A stretch of DNA of 64,000 nt from assembly GCA_020637235.1 (NCBI GenBank), contig JACJWG010000009.1:119393-183392 (forward strand), written 5' to 3'. The stretch is from Acidimicrobiaceae bacterium. Lineage in GTDB: Bacteria > Actinomycetota > Acidimicrobiia > Acidimicrobiales > Ilumatobacteraceae. Both the position numbers and the translations under genes were made by a program. A model generated the notes under the pieces. That model saw nothing but the letters and a program-made list of their open reading frames with translations, had not been told where the DNA came from and did no database searches. Of the stretch, positions 1 through 8,227 are shown piece after piece (position 1 is the stretch's first letter; each line of letters begins with the position of its first letter).

Positions 1-1
1 C

Positions 2-802
2 GGGGGCGCGGCCGAGGTGCTGCTGCTCGAGCCGCTCGAACCGGCTCGTCGCCACTGGGAGGCGCTGCTCCGGCCCGGTGCGAAGTTGCGCGTCGGCGAG
101 CGCCTGCACGCCGTCGACGGCACGGCGATCGTCGAGGTCGGCGCCCGGCGGCCGGCGGGCGACACGTTCGAGGTGTCGATCGTGGGGGAGGGAGATCCGT
201 TGGACCTGCTCGCCCACGTGGGCGAGATGCCGCTGCCGCCGTACATCTCCACGCCGCTGCCGGCCGACCGACGCGAGCGCTACCAGACCGTGTATGCCGC
301 CGAACCGGGTTCGGCCGCTGCGCCGACCGCAGGGCTGCACCTCACCCCGTCGTTGCTCGAACGCCTCGCCACCCACGACGTCGGCCTCGCTCGGGTGGAG
401 CTCGTCGTCGGGCTCGACACCTTCCAGCCGGTGAGCGCGGCCGATCCGCGCCAGCACCGCATCCACAGCGAGCGCTACGCCGTGCACCCGGAGGTGCTCG
501 AACGCTGCCGTGCGGCACGCCGCGTGGTGGCCGTCGGCACCACGAGCGTGCGGGCACTCGAGAGCGCTGCGACCCTCGGGCAACTCGAGGGTCGCACCGA
601 GCTGTTCATCCACCGCCCCTACGACTGGCAGTTGGTCGACGTGTTGATGACCAACTTCCACCTGCCGCGCACCACGTTGCTGTTGATGATCGACGCGTTC
701 GTCGGCGATCGCTGGCGCCGCCTGTACACCGACGCGATGGAGCAGGGCTACCGATTCCTGAGTTTCGGCGACGCCATGTTGCTCGATCGCCACCTCACCT
801 GA
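2..802 (+). CDS. queA: QueA, tRNA preQ1(34) ribosyltransferase-isomerase, 5'-truncated
   Basis: Transfers and isomerises the ribosyl part of S-adenosylmethionine onto preQ1 at tRNA position 34, giving epoxyqueuosine. The frame is open from base 2, so the window edge cuts the gene; about 266 residues of a family usually near 340-350 are present. Visible QueA features are the EVLLLEPL segment near the left edge, the APTAGLHLTP block, the VELVVGLDTFQPV block, and VGTTSVRALESAA followed by DVLMTNFHLPRTTLLLM near the C-terminus. tgt begins 20 bases downstream on the same strand, the usual queuosine pairing. Recognition is by motif memory and is firm. Confidence 0.93.
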   Translation, partial: GGAAEVLLLEPLEPARRHWEALLRPGAKLRVGERLHAVDGTAIVEVGARRPAGDTFEVSIVGEGDPLDLLAHVGEMPLPPYISTPLPADRRERYQTVYAAEPGSAAAPTAGLHLTPSLLERLATHDVGLARVELVVGLDTFQPVSAADPRQHRIHSERYAVHPEVLERCRAARRVVAVGTTSVRALESAATLGQLEGRTELFIHRPYDWQLVDVLMTNFHLPRTTLLLMIDAFVGDRWRRLYTDAMEQGYRFLSFGDAMLLDRHLT

Positions 803-822
803 GCCGAACCCGGATCCACCGC

Positions 823-1920
823 ATGCACCCCGTCACCGTCACCATCGACCACACCGATGGCGCAGCGCGCGCCACCACGGCACGCACCGCCCGCAGCACG
901 TACACGACGCCCTGTTTCATGCCGGTGGGCACGCGCGGCGCGATCAAGTACCTCAGCGCAGCCGACTACGAACGGCTCGGCGCGCAGATCGTGCTCGGCA
1001 ACACCTACCACCTGATGCTGCGTCCGGGCGCCGAGACGGTGGCGGCACTCGGCGGGCTCGGCGCCTTCGCCGGCTGGCGAGGTCTCACGCTCACCGACTC
1101 GGGCGGGTTCCAGGTGTTCAGCCTCGACCCGAAGGTGGACGACGACGGGGTCACCTTCAAGAGCACCTACGACGGCTCGTCGCACCGGTTCACCCCGGAG
1201 GGTGCGGTGCGCACCCAACAACTGCTCGGCGCGGACATCCAGATGGTGCTCGACGTGTGCCCACCGCTGCCGTCGCCGCCCGACGTGATCCGCCTCGCGC
1301 TCGAACGCACGAGCGCCTGGGCCGCACGGGCTCGTGCCGCGCACGACCGAGCGGATCAGGCGCTGTTCGGCATCGTGCAGGGTGGCATCAGCGAGTCGAT
1401 GCGCGCCGAGAGCGCGCAGCGCACCGCCGCGCTCGACTTCGACGGCTACGGCATCGGTGGGCTGAGCGTGGGGGAGACCCGTCAGGAGATGGTGCCGGCC
1501 CTCGCGGCGGCGATCGAGCACCTGCCCGCCGATCGGCCGCGCTACCTGATGGGCGTCGGTGATCCGGCCAGCCTGGTCGAGGCGGTGGCGCTCGGCGTCG
1601 ACCAGTTCGACTGTGTGATGCAGACCCGCATCGGCCGTCACGGCACCGCACTCACCGGCGAGGGCAAGCTGCACGTGAAGAACGCGAGGCACGCGCTGTC
1701 GGACGAGCCGCTCGACGCGAGCTGCGGCTGTGAGGTGTGCGCTCGACACTCGCGGGGGTACCTGCGCCACTTGTTCCAGGTGGGCGAACCAACGGCGTCG
1801 CGCCTGCTCAGCATCCACAACGTCGCCTGGACCCTGCAGCTGATGGACCGGATGCGCACGGCGATCGGCAACGGCACCTTCGCGACGCTCCGCGCCGATG
1901 TGCTCTCGGTCTGGGGCTGA
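823..1920 (+). CDS. tgt: Tgt, queuine/preQ1 tRNA-ribosyltransferase
   Basis: Exchanges guanine 34 of GUN-anticodon tRNAs for preQ1; QueA then completes the next step. The 365-residue length is normal. The substrate-pocket motif DSGGFQVFSL, GGLSVGE and the catalytic-region FDCVMQTRIGRHG are present. A zinc site CGCEVCARHSRGYLRHLF follows (C-x-C-x2-C plus a later His). The ATG at 823 gives the usual short N-terminus; no strong ribosome-binding site is seen, which fits coupling to queA. No other queuosine genes (queC, D, E, F, G) lie in the window, so it is unknown whether the host makes or salvages the precursor. Confidence 0.95.
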   Translation: MHPVTVTIDHTDGAARATTARTARSTYTTPCFMPVGTRGAIKYLSAADYERLGAQIVLGNTYHLMLRPGAETVAALGGLGAFAGWRGLTLTDSGGFQVFSLDPKVDDDGVTFKSTYDGSSHRFTPEGAVRTQQLLGADIQMVLDVCPPLPSPPDVIRLALERTSAWAARARAAHDRADQALFGIVQGGISESMRAESAQRTAALDFDGYGIGGLSVGETRQEMVPALAAAIEHLPADRPRYLMGVGDPASLVEAVALGVDQFDCVMQTRIGRHGTALTGEGKLHVKNARHALSDEPLDASCGCEVCARHSRGYLRHLFQVGEPTASRLLSIHNVAWTLQLMDRMRTAIGNGTFATLRADVLSVWG

Positions 1921-1970
1921 CCTGCTGCCACCGACCGGCGGGTGACGGGTCGCGACCACCGCCGTCTGGA

Positions 1971-1976
1971 TAGCAT
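1971..1976 (+). promoter_or_regulatory. -10 box upstream of yajC-secDF
   Basis: TAGCAT lies in the 117-base gap after tgt, about 60 bases before the yajC start. This spacing suggests a promoter with a short leader rather than a leaderless one. No clear -35 was identified. Confidence 0.4.
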
Positions 1977-2037
1977 GGACCACTGGTCGGTCCTGCACCG
2001 ACGCGCTCACACGCGCCCGCCTTCCCAGTAGGACACC

Positions 2038-2445
2038 ATGCACCTCCTCACGATCCTCGCCACCGAGAGCGACGACAGTGCCGGCTCCGGAGCCGCCGCA
2101 CTCGTGCAGCTCGGCATCTTCTTGCTCATCCCGGTGGCGATGTACTTCCTGCTCATCCGTCCCCAGCGTCGGCGCCAGCGCGAGCAGGCCGCGATGCAGT
2201 CGGCGATCGAGGTGGGCGACGAGATCATGACCACCTCGGGCGTGTACGGCTTCGTCACCGGCTTCGACGGTGACATCGCCTGGCTCGAGGTCGACGACAA
2301 CGTCCAGATCCGCATCGCCCGCGCCGCCATCCAGCGCAAGGTCGACACCGCCGTCGGCGAGACCGCGGTGCCCACCGACGACGGATCGGGCAAGGGCCCG
2401 AAGATCGAGCCCGGTTCGCCGGCCGCGGCGTCCGACGACGACTGA
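2038..2445 (+). CDS. yajC: YajC, Sec translocase accessory subunit
   Basis: Single-pass membrane protein that associates with SecDF and SecYEG. It is 135 residues long. One hydrophobic segment (about residues 22-42) ends in YFLLIRPQRRRQRE, the family hallmark. A small cytoplasmic domain follows with the EVGDEIMTTSGVYGFV signature. The tail is acidic and ends in several Asp. An AGGA ribosome-binding site lies just upstream of ATG 2038. secD starts 12 bases downstream, giving the conserved yajC-secD-secF order. Confidence 0.95.
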   Translation: MHLLTILATESDDSAGSGAAALVQLGIFLLIPVAMYFLLIRPQRRRQREQAAMQSAIEVGDEIMTTSGVYGFVTGFDGDIAWLEVDDNVQIRIARAAIQRKVDTAVGETAVPTDDGSGKGPKIEPGSPAAASDDD

Positions 2446-2457
2446 TCGGCGCCCACG

Positions 2458-4086
2458 ATGCAACGCAAGCTGCTCGTCACCTTGGTGGCGCTCCTGGTGG
2501 TGGTGTTCGGCGCGCTCGGCGCCGTCCTCGCCGTCGGGTACGAACCGGCACTCGGACTCGATCTGCAAGGTGGCATCTCGGTCACCCAGCAACCCGTCGG
2601 TGAGTTCGAGCCCGAGACCCTCGACCTCGCGGTCGAACGCATCCGCGACCGTGTCGACGCCCTGGGCGTCGCCGAACCCGAGATCATCCGCCAGGGCGAC
2701 GCGATCGTCGTGAACCTGCCGGGTGTGAAGAACCAGCAGGAGGCGATCGCGCTCGTGCAGGTGACCGGTCAGGTGTACTTGCGACCGGTGCAGGGGTGCC
2801 TCGCCGGCGACCCCACCGACACCACCACCGACTCGTCCGTGCCGGCGAGCACCGACGCCACCACGGCGACGACGGCGGCACCGGGCCCGAGTCGCCAGGT
2901 GAACGCCGCGCCGGAGTCCACCGAGACGACCGAGACGACGGACTCGACCGACTCGACCGACTCGACCGAGACGACGGACTCGACCGAGACGACGGACTCG
3001 ACCGAGACGACGGACTCGACCGAGACGACCGCGGTCACCGGGACCACGCTCGAGGGTGTCACCGACACGACCGTGCCCGCGATCGACGCGAGTCAGGTGC
3101 TGTCCGACCCCACGCAGCAGCAGTTGCTGCCCTTGCGCGGCGGCGGCCAGTGCCTCGTCGGTCCGGCCGGTGGCACCGGTGAGGTGTTCGAGAACGATGC
3201 GTCGGCGCAGCCGATCCAGGGGCAGTGGGGCGTGACCGTCGGCCTTCGTGACGGCGCCGCCGGCGAGGACGTCTGGAACGCCCTCGCACGGTCGTGCTTC
3301 AACGGCGACACCAGTTGCCCCAGCCGCCAGCTCGCGATCGAGCTCGACGGCGAGATCATCTCCGCACCCACGGTGAACGTGCCCGACTTCAGCAACAGCG
3401 TCGAGATCACCGGCGCCTTCAGCGAGGACGAGGCTCGCGATCTCGCGAGCGTGCTGCGCAGCGGCTCGCTCGGCGTGGCGATGGAGACCCAGTCGGTGCA
3501 GAACGTGTCGCCCACGCTCGGTCGCGACTCGCTCGACGCAGCGGTCATCTCGGGCCTGATCGGTGTGGCACTCGTGCTGTTGCTGCTGGTGCTGTACTAC
3601 CGCTGGCTGGGTCTCGTGGTGGTCGCCGGCGTGCTCGTGTCGGCAGCCATGCTGTACACGATCATCTCCTTCCTCTCCCGCACCCAGGGCCTGGCCCTGT
3701 CGTTGTCGGGTGTCGCCGGTGTGGTGGTGTCGGTCGGTGTCACCGTCGACTCGTACGTGGTGTACTTCGAACGCCTGAAGGACGAGATCCGGTCCGGTCG
3801 CACCCTGCGCAACAGCGCCCAGCGCGGCTTCACCGGCGCCTGGCGGACCATCCTGATGGCCGACGTCGTGTCGTTCATCGGTGCGTTCACGCTCTGGTGG
3901 CTCACCGTCGGCTCGGTGCGCAACTTCGCGTTCTTCCTCGGCCTCTCGACGATCATCGACCTCGTCGTCGCCTGGTACTTCACCCGGCCGGTCGTGCTGT
4001 TGCTGGCCCGCACCGGGTTCATGGAACGTCACGGTGTGATGGGCGAGAAGCCCGTCGCCGTCGCCCCCGCGGGAGGTGCGTCATGA
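2458..4086 (+). CDS. secD: SecD, protein translocase subunit, with Thr/Glu-rich insert
   Basis: RND-family membrane subunit that uses the proton gradient to pull secreted proteins outward. The 542 residues show an N-terminal membrane helix, the LGLDLQGG motif, a periplasmic-type domain, and five C-terminal helices from about residue 360 (ISGLIGVALVLLLLVLYYRW, then GVVVSVGVTVDSYVVYFERLKDE). Between about residues 115 and 210 sits an unusual low-complexity stretch rich in Thr, Ser, Glu and Asp, coded by short tandem repeats. The central transmembrane motif normally reads close to 'GxxVDAxIxxxER'; here it reads VTVDSYVVYFER. The stop overlaps the secF start (ATGA). Confidence 0.94.
   Translation: MQRKLLVTLVALLVVVFGALGAVLAVGYEPALGLDLQGGISVTQQPVGEFEPETLDLAVERIRDRVDALGVAEPEIIRQGDAIVVNLPGVKNQQEAIALVQVTGQVYLRPVQGCLAGDPTDTTTDSSVPASTDATTATTAAPGPSRQVNAAPESTETTETTDSTDSTDSTETTDSTETTDSTETTDSTETTAVTGTTLEGVTDTTVPAIDASQVLSDPTQQQLLPLRGGGQCLVGPAGGTGEVFENDASAQPIQGQWGVTVGLRDGAAGEDVWNALARSCFNGDTSCPSRQLAIELDGEIISAPTVNVPDFSNSVEITGAFSEDEARDLASVLRSGSLGVAMETQSVQNVSPTLGRDSLDAAVISGLIGVALVLLLLVLYYRWLGLVVVAGVLVSAAMLYTIISFLSRTQGLALSLSGVAGVVVSVGVTVDSYVVYFERLKDEIRSGRTLRNSAQRGFTGAWRTILMADVVSFIGAFTLWWLTVGSVRNFAFFLGLSTIIDLVVAWYFTRPVVLLLARTGFMERHGVMGEKPVAVAPAGGAS
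2941..3030 (+). repeat. In-frame tandem repeats inside secD
   Basis: Three 9-base units (ACTCGACCG-like) run into four 18-base units of the form ACTCGACCGAGACGACGG, from about 2960 to 3030. They encode DST then STETTD repeats. All units are multiples of three, so copy-number change would keep the frame. Confidence 0.85.
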
Positions 4087-5297
4087 GCGATCTCACCACG
4101 CGAGCCGCCGACGCAGCCGACGCCGTCACGGCTCCGGCGCCGGTGGCCGTGCGTCGGAGCCTCTGGGGTCGGCTCTACCACGGCGAGACCGCGATCGACT
4201 TCTACGGTCGTCGCTGGTGGGCGCTCATCGCGGCGGCGGTGCTCATCCTGGCCACCGTCGTGTCGCTCGTGGCACAGGGTCTGAACCTCGGCATCGACTT
4301 CCAGGGCGGTGTCGCGTGGGAGGTGCCGGCCGCGCAGCTGAGCGAGGACCAGGTACGCCAGCTCGTCGCCGACGAGGGGGTCGACGTCTCCGCGGCCAAG
4401 GTGCAGCAGCTCACCAGCGACAGCGGCAGCCGTTGGCGCGTGCAGGTGGGCGACCAGACACCCGAGACGGTGCAGGCGGTGCAGCAATCGCTCGCAACGG
4501 CGGCCTCGGTCGACGTCAGCGAGGTGTCGTCCACCTCGGTCAGCTCGTCGTGGGGCCGCAGCATCACCGAGAAGGCGATCCGTGCGCTGCTGATCTTCTT
4601 CGCGCTGGTCGCCATCTACATCAGCTGGAAGTTCGAGTGGCGCATGGCCCTCGCGGCGATCCTCGCGATGGTGCACGACGTGGTGCTGAGCGTCGGCCTG
4701 TACTCGGTGTTCGGCTTCGAGGTCACCCCCGCCACCGTGGTGGCGTTCCTCACCATCCTGGGTTTCTCGCTGTACGACACGATCGTGGTGTTCGACAAGG
4801 TGAACGAGAACACCGAGCGGTTCCTCGGCGCTCGGTCGCCGTACGCCGACACGCTCAACGTGTCCATGAACCAGGTGCTCATGCGTTCGCTCAACACGAG
4901 CGTCGCCGCGGTGTTGCCGGTGCTGTCGCTGTTGGTGATCGGGTCGGGGGTGATGGGCGCCGTGGCGCTGCGCGAGTTCGCACTCGCGCTGCTCGTCGGT
5001 CTCGCGATCGGGTCCTACTCGTCGATCTTCATCGCCACGCCGCTGCTCGCGCTGTTCAAGGAGTCCGAGCCCCGGTACAAGAACCTGAAGGCACAGCACG
5101 CCACCGGCCTCGAGCTCGAGCGGCTGGTGCTCGGTGGATCGCCGGAGGGGCATCGGCGCGAGATGGCCCGTCGTCGCAAGATCGCCGGCGTGGACGACGC
5201 GGCCGACAAGTCGGGCGAGGTGATCGTCCGCGAGGCCACCACCCCGGAGGCCGTGCTCACCCACCCGCCGCGGCCACGCAAGAAGAAGCGTCGCTGA
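4083..5297 (+). CDS. secF: SecF, protein translocase subunit
   Basis: Partner of SecD in the proton-driven export complex. The start at 4083 overlaps the secD stop (ATGA) and gives 404 residues. Recognisable are the N-terminal membrane helix before NLGIDFQGGVAWEV, a soluble domain, then helices containing VHDVVLSVGLYSVFGFEVTP, the GFSLYDTIVVFDKVNENTE motif, and SLNTSVAAVLPVLSLL. The C-terminus ends in a basic tail RKKKRR, as in other actinobacterial SecF proteins. Longer in-frame openings upstream run through secD and are not coding. Confidence 0.95.
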   Translation: MSDLTTRAADAADAVTAPAPVAVRRSLWGRLYHGETAIDFYGRRWWALIAAAVLILATVVSLVAQGLNLGIDFQGGVAWEVPAAQLSEDQVRQLVADEGVDVSAAKVQQLTSDSGSRWRVQVGDQTPETVQAVQQSLATAASVDVSEVSSTSVSSSWGRSITEKAIRALLIFFALVAIYISWKFEWRMALAAILAMVHDVVLSVGLYSVFGFEVTPATVVAFLTILGFSLYDTIVVFDKVNENTERFLGARSPYADTLNVSMNQVLMRSLNTSVAAVLPVLSLLVIGSGVMGAVALREFALALLVGLAIGSYSSIFIATPLLALFKESEPRYKNLKAQHATGLELERLVLGGSPEGHRREMARRRKIAGVDDAADKSGEVIVREATTPEAVLTHPPRPRKKKRR

Positions 5298-5326
5298 CGA
5301 GCCGCCAGACGGCCGAGCGCGGGCGA

Positions 5327-5332
5327 TACCCT
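5327..5332 (+). promoter_or_regulatory. Leaderless -10 box for apt
   Basis: TACCCT ends 6 bases before ATG 5339, the spacing expected when transcription starts at the start codon. Confidence 0.6.
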
Positions 5333-5338
5333 GGGCCC

Positions 5339-5866
5339 ATGTCGGCCGACACCGCCTGGTTCACCTCGCACATCCGCGACATCGCGGACTACCCGACGCC
5401 CGGTGTCACCTTCCGCGACATCACGCCACTCCTCGGCGACGGCCCGGCGTTCGCCCGTGTGGTCCGCGAGCTGAGCGAACGCTTCGACGGTCTGCACATC
5501 GATCGGGTGCTCGGCATGGAGGCGCGGGGCTTCATCCTCGCCGCGCCAGTGGCAGTCGCCCTCGGCTCGGGTTTCGTGCCGGTGCGCAAGGCGGGCAAGC
5601 TGCCCTGGGCCGTGGTCCGCGAGGAGTACTCGCTCGAGTACGGCAACGACAAGCTCGAGATGCATCGCGATGCGATTCGTCCGGGTGAGCAGGTGCTCGT
5701 CATCGACGACGTGCTCGCCACCGGGGGCACCGCCGCGGCGACGTGCCGCCTGGTCGAGGAATTGGGCGGTGTGATCGTCGGGTTGGGGTTCCTCCTCGAG
5801 ATCGGCGGATTGAACGGGAGGGGTCGCCTCGGCGAGCACCGGGTCGAGAGCCTCGCGAGGTACTGA
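5339..5866 (+). CDS. apt: Apt, adenine phosphoribosyltransferase
   Basis: Salvages adenine to AMP using PRPP. It is 175 residues long, typical for Apt. Family landmarks are IRDIADYPTPGVTFRDITPLL at the N-terminus, GMEARGFILAAPVA, VRKAGKLP, EYSLEYG, and the PRPP-binding loop VLVIDDVLATGGTAAA. The start is fixed by the TACCCT box just upstream. rel follows after 4 bases; the secDF-apt-rel order is widely conserved in actinobacteria and links purine salvage with (p)ppGpp turnover. Confidence 0.95.
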   Translation: MSADTAWFTSHIRDIADYPTPGVTFRDITPLLGDGPAFARVVRELSERFDGLHIDRVLGMEARGFILAAPVAVALGSGFVPVRKAGKLPWAVVREEYSLEYGNDKLEMHRDAIRPGEQVLVIDDVLATGGTAAATCRLVEELGGVIVGLGFLLEIGGLNGRGRLGEHRVESLARY

Positions 5867-5870
5867 GCCG

Positions 5871-8084
5871 ATGGCGACCGTCGACCGCGTGCTCCCGTGG
5901 CGGCGGCATCAGCACGCCACCGCCGAGGAGCTCACCCCGCTGCTCACGGCGTACCGGAAGCGTCGCCCGAAGGCGTCGGTGTCGCTCATCAACCGTGCGT
6001 ACGAGACGGCCTGCGAGGCCCATCGACATCAGCTGCGATCGAGCGGCGAGAGCTACATCAACCATCCCCTCGCAGTGGCACGCATCGTCGCCGACATCGG
6101 TCTCGACGAGATCAGCCTCGCCGCGGCGCTGTTGCACGACGCGGTCGAGGACACCGAGATCAGCCTCGCCGACGTCGAGTCCGGATTCGGTGCCGAGGTC
6201 GCCGCGATCGTCGACGGCGTCACCAAGCTCGAACGGCTCCAGTTCGACTCGAAGGAGGCCCAACAGGCCGCCACGATGCGCAAGATGCTCGTGGCGATGG
6301 CCAAGGACCTGCGGGTGCTGATCATCAAGCTCGCCGATCGCCTGCACAACATGCGCACGATCGCGGCGATGCCGAGCGAGAAGCAACGCCGCATCGCACA
6401 GGAGACGCTCGACATCTATGCGCCGTTGGCGCACCGACTCGGCATCCAGGAGCTCCGCCAGCAGCTCGAGGACCTGGCGTTCGCCTCGTTGTACCCGAAG
6501 CGCTACGCCGAGCTCGACCACCTCGTCGCCACCCGGACGCCCGAGCGTGAGGTGTACCTGGCCAAGGCGATCGCCGAGGTGCGCGGCCGGCTCGCCGAGG
6601 TGGGCATCCAGGCCGAGGTCACCGGCCGGGGCAAGCACATGTGGAGCATCTACGAGAAGATGGTCCAGAAGGGCAAGGAGTTCGACGACATCTTCGACCT
6701 CGTCGCGGTGCGGGTGATCGTCGACTCGGTGAAGGACTGCTACGCGGCCCTCGGCTCGATCCACGGCCGCTACAAGCCCGTGGTGGGTCGGTTCAAGGAC
6801 TACATCGCGATGCCGAAGTTCAACTTGTACCAGAGCCTGCACACCACCGTGATCGGGCCGGGCGGCAAGGTGATCGAGGTGCAGATCCGCACCCGCGAGA
6901 TGCACCAGCGCGCCGAGTGGGGCGTGGCGTCGCACTGGGCGTACAAGGACGAGTCGGCCACCAACGACATCGACTGGCTGAACCGGATCATCGACTGGCA
7001 GGCCGACATCAGCGATCCGGCGGCCTTCATGGAGAACCTGAAGACCGACCTCGAGCAGGACGAGGTGTTCGTCTTCACGCCGAAGGGCCGTGTGATCACG
7101 CTGCCGGTCGGGTCCACCTGTGTCGACTTCGCGTACGCAGTGCACACCGAGGTCGGCCACGCCTGCATCGGCGCGAAGATCAACGGGCGCCTCGTCGCGC
7201 TCGATCACCAGTTGCGCAGCGGCGACACCTGCGAGATCTTCACGTCGAAGCTCGAGTCCGCGGCACCGTCGCGCGATTGGCTGCAGTTCGCCGTGTCGCC
7301 GCGGGCGCGCAACAAGATCAAGCAGTGGTTCTCGCGTGAGCGTCGCGTCGACATGATCGAGGCCGGGCGAGACGAGCTGACCAAGGAGTTCCGTCGCGAG
7401 GGCGTGGCCGTGCAGCGGGCGTGGAAGAGCGAGGCGCTGCGAGACGAGATCGACGCCGCGGGCTACAGCGACCTCGACAGCCTGCTCGCCGCGATCGGCG
7501 AGGGGCACGTGTCGGCCCACGGGTTCGCGCAGAAGCTGTCGCGTGCGTACCGGACGGGCGACGAGGACCAGGTGTCGTCGAGCGTGCTCAACATGCGTCA
7601 GAGCCGCCGACCGCGCTCGAGCCCCGGTGTGCACGTCGAAGGCCTCGACGACGTGCTGATCCGGTTGTCGAAGTGCTGTACGCCCGTGCCCGGCGACGAG
7701 ATCATCGGCTTCGTCACGCGTGGCCGTGGTGTGTCGGTGCACCGCGCCGACTGCGCCAACGCCGAGAGCCTGATGAGCGAGCAGGCCGCCCGGCTGATCG
7801 AGGTCGAGTGGGACGGCGACCAGACCGGCGCCCTGTTCCGGGCCGGCGTCGAGGTGATCGCGTTCGATCGGTCGAAGTTGCTGCGTGACGTGGCCAACTC
7901 GCTCAGCGAGCAGCACGTCAACATCGTCGCCTGCAGCACCCACACCGGCAGCGATCGAGTGGCGAAGATGCGGTTCGAGTTCGAGATGGCGGACCCGTCG
8001 CACCTCGAGAGCGTGCTGCGCACGATCAAGACGATCGACGCCGTCTACGACGCCTACCGACTGGTGCCCGGCAAGGTCGACTGA
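5871..8084 (+). CDS. relA: Rel, bifunctional (p)ppGpp synthetase/hydrolase
   Basis: Makes and degrades the stringent-response alarmone. The 737 residues hold an HD hydrolase domain (INHPLAVARIV, then AALLHDAVEDT with H89-D90), a synthetase domain (VVGRFKDYIAMPKFNLYQSLHTT), a TGS domain (EDEVFVF-type segment near residue 400), and a C-terminal ACT domain. The RFKD motif in the synthetase matches the RxKD form of bifunctional enzymes rather than the ExDD of hydrolase-dead RelA. A KCCTPVPGD segment marks the zinc-finger/CC region. The gene follows apt in an apparent operon and ends at a palindromic repeat. Confidence 0.95.
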   Translation: MATVDRVLPWRRHQHATAEELTPLLTAYRKRRPKASVSLINRAYETACEAHRHQLRSSGESYINHPLAVARIVADIGLDEISLAAALLHDAVEDTEISLADVESGFGAEVAAIVDGVTKLERLQFDSKEAQQAATMRKMLVAMAKDLRVLIIKLADRLHNMRTIAAMPSEKQRRIAQETLDIYAPLAHRLGIQELRQQLEDLAFASLYPKRYAELDHLVATRTPEREVYLAKAIAEVRGRLAEVGIQAEVTGRGKHMWSIYEKMVQKGKEFDDIFDLVAVRVIVDSVKDCYAALGSIHGRYKPVVGRFKDYIAMPKFNLYQSLHTTVIGPGGKVIEVQIRTREMHQRAEWGVASHWAYKDESATNDIDWLNRIIDWQADISDPAAFMENLKTDLEQDEVFVFTPKGRVITLPVGSTCVDFAYAVHTEVGHACIGAKINGRLVALDHQLRSGDTCEIFTSKLESAAPSRDWLQFAVSPRARNKIKQWFSRERRVDMIEAGRDELTKEFRREGVAVQRAWKSEALRDEIDAAGYSDLDSLLAAIGEGHVSAHGFAQKLSRAYRTGDEDQVSSSVLNMRQSRRPRSSPGVHVEGLDDVLIRLSKCCTPVPGDEIIGFVTRGRGVSVHRADCANAESLMSEQAARLIEVEWDGDQTGALFRAGVEVIAFDRSKLLRDVANSLSEQHVNIVACSTHTGSDRVAKMRFEFEMADPSHLESVLRTIKTIDAVYDAYRLVPGKVD

Positions 8085-8090
8085 CGGCCC

Positions 8091-8133
8091 TTCGTGAGCG
8101 AGATGCGGCCATGGTGCGCATGCCGCTCACGAA
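8091..8133. repeat. Palindromic repeat family A, copy 1
   Basis: A 43-base near-palindrome with arms TTCGTGAGCG and CGCTCACGAA, inner arms ATGCG and CGCAT, and a 9-base loop. It starts 7 bases after the rel stop. The same core occurs at 9398, 40859 and 40911. It may act as a terminator or as a REP-like element. Confidence 0.8.
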
Positions 8134-8145
8134 GACTCGTGGTCG

Positions 8146-8182
8146 GTGTGGTTCCGCCGGTGTGACGGGGGTGCAACCACAC
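8146..8182. promoter_or_regulatory. Inverted repeat upstream of azlC
   Basis: GTGTGGTT (8146-8153) and AACCACAC (8175-8182) form an 8-base perfect inverted repeat with a 21-base spacer, about 46 bases ahead of the likely azlC start. It could be an operator; there is no other support. Confidence 0.25.
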
Positions 8183-8227
8183 GGATCGGTGTTGGCGGGC
8201 AGCGCTCGGTTCGGCATCCTGGAACGT

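Noticed and set aside
2935..3040. Repeated DNA in secD read as a separate repeat element
   Set aside because: It is within the secD frame, and the flanks are typical SecD; it is a coding low-complexity insert.
748..4032. A long uninterrupted open frame on the minus strand opposite tgt and secD
   Set aside because: It is an antisense artefact of GC-rich codons; the product is low-complexity (His/Arg/Gly/Asp) and matches no family, while the plus-strand genes have clear motifs.
8111..8227. An upstream ATG that would lengthen AzlC by 39 residues
   Set aside because: It would translate through palindrome A and the residues are not AzlC-like.
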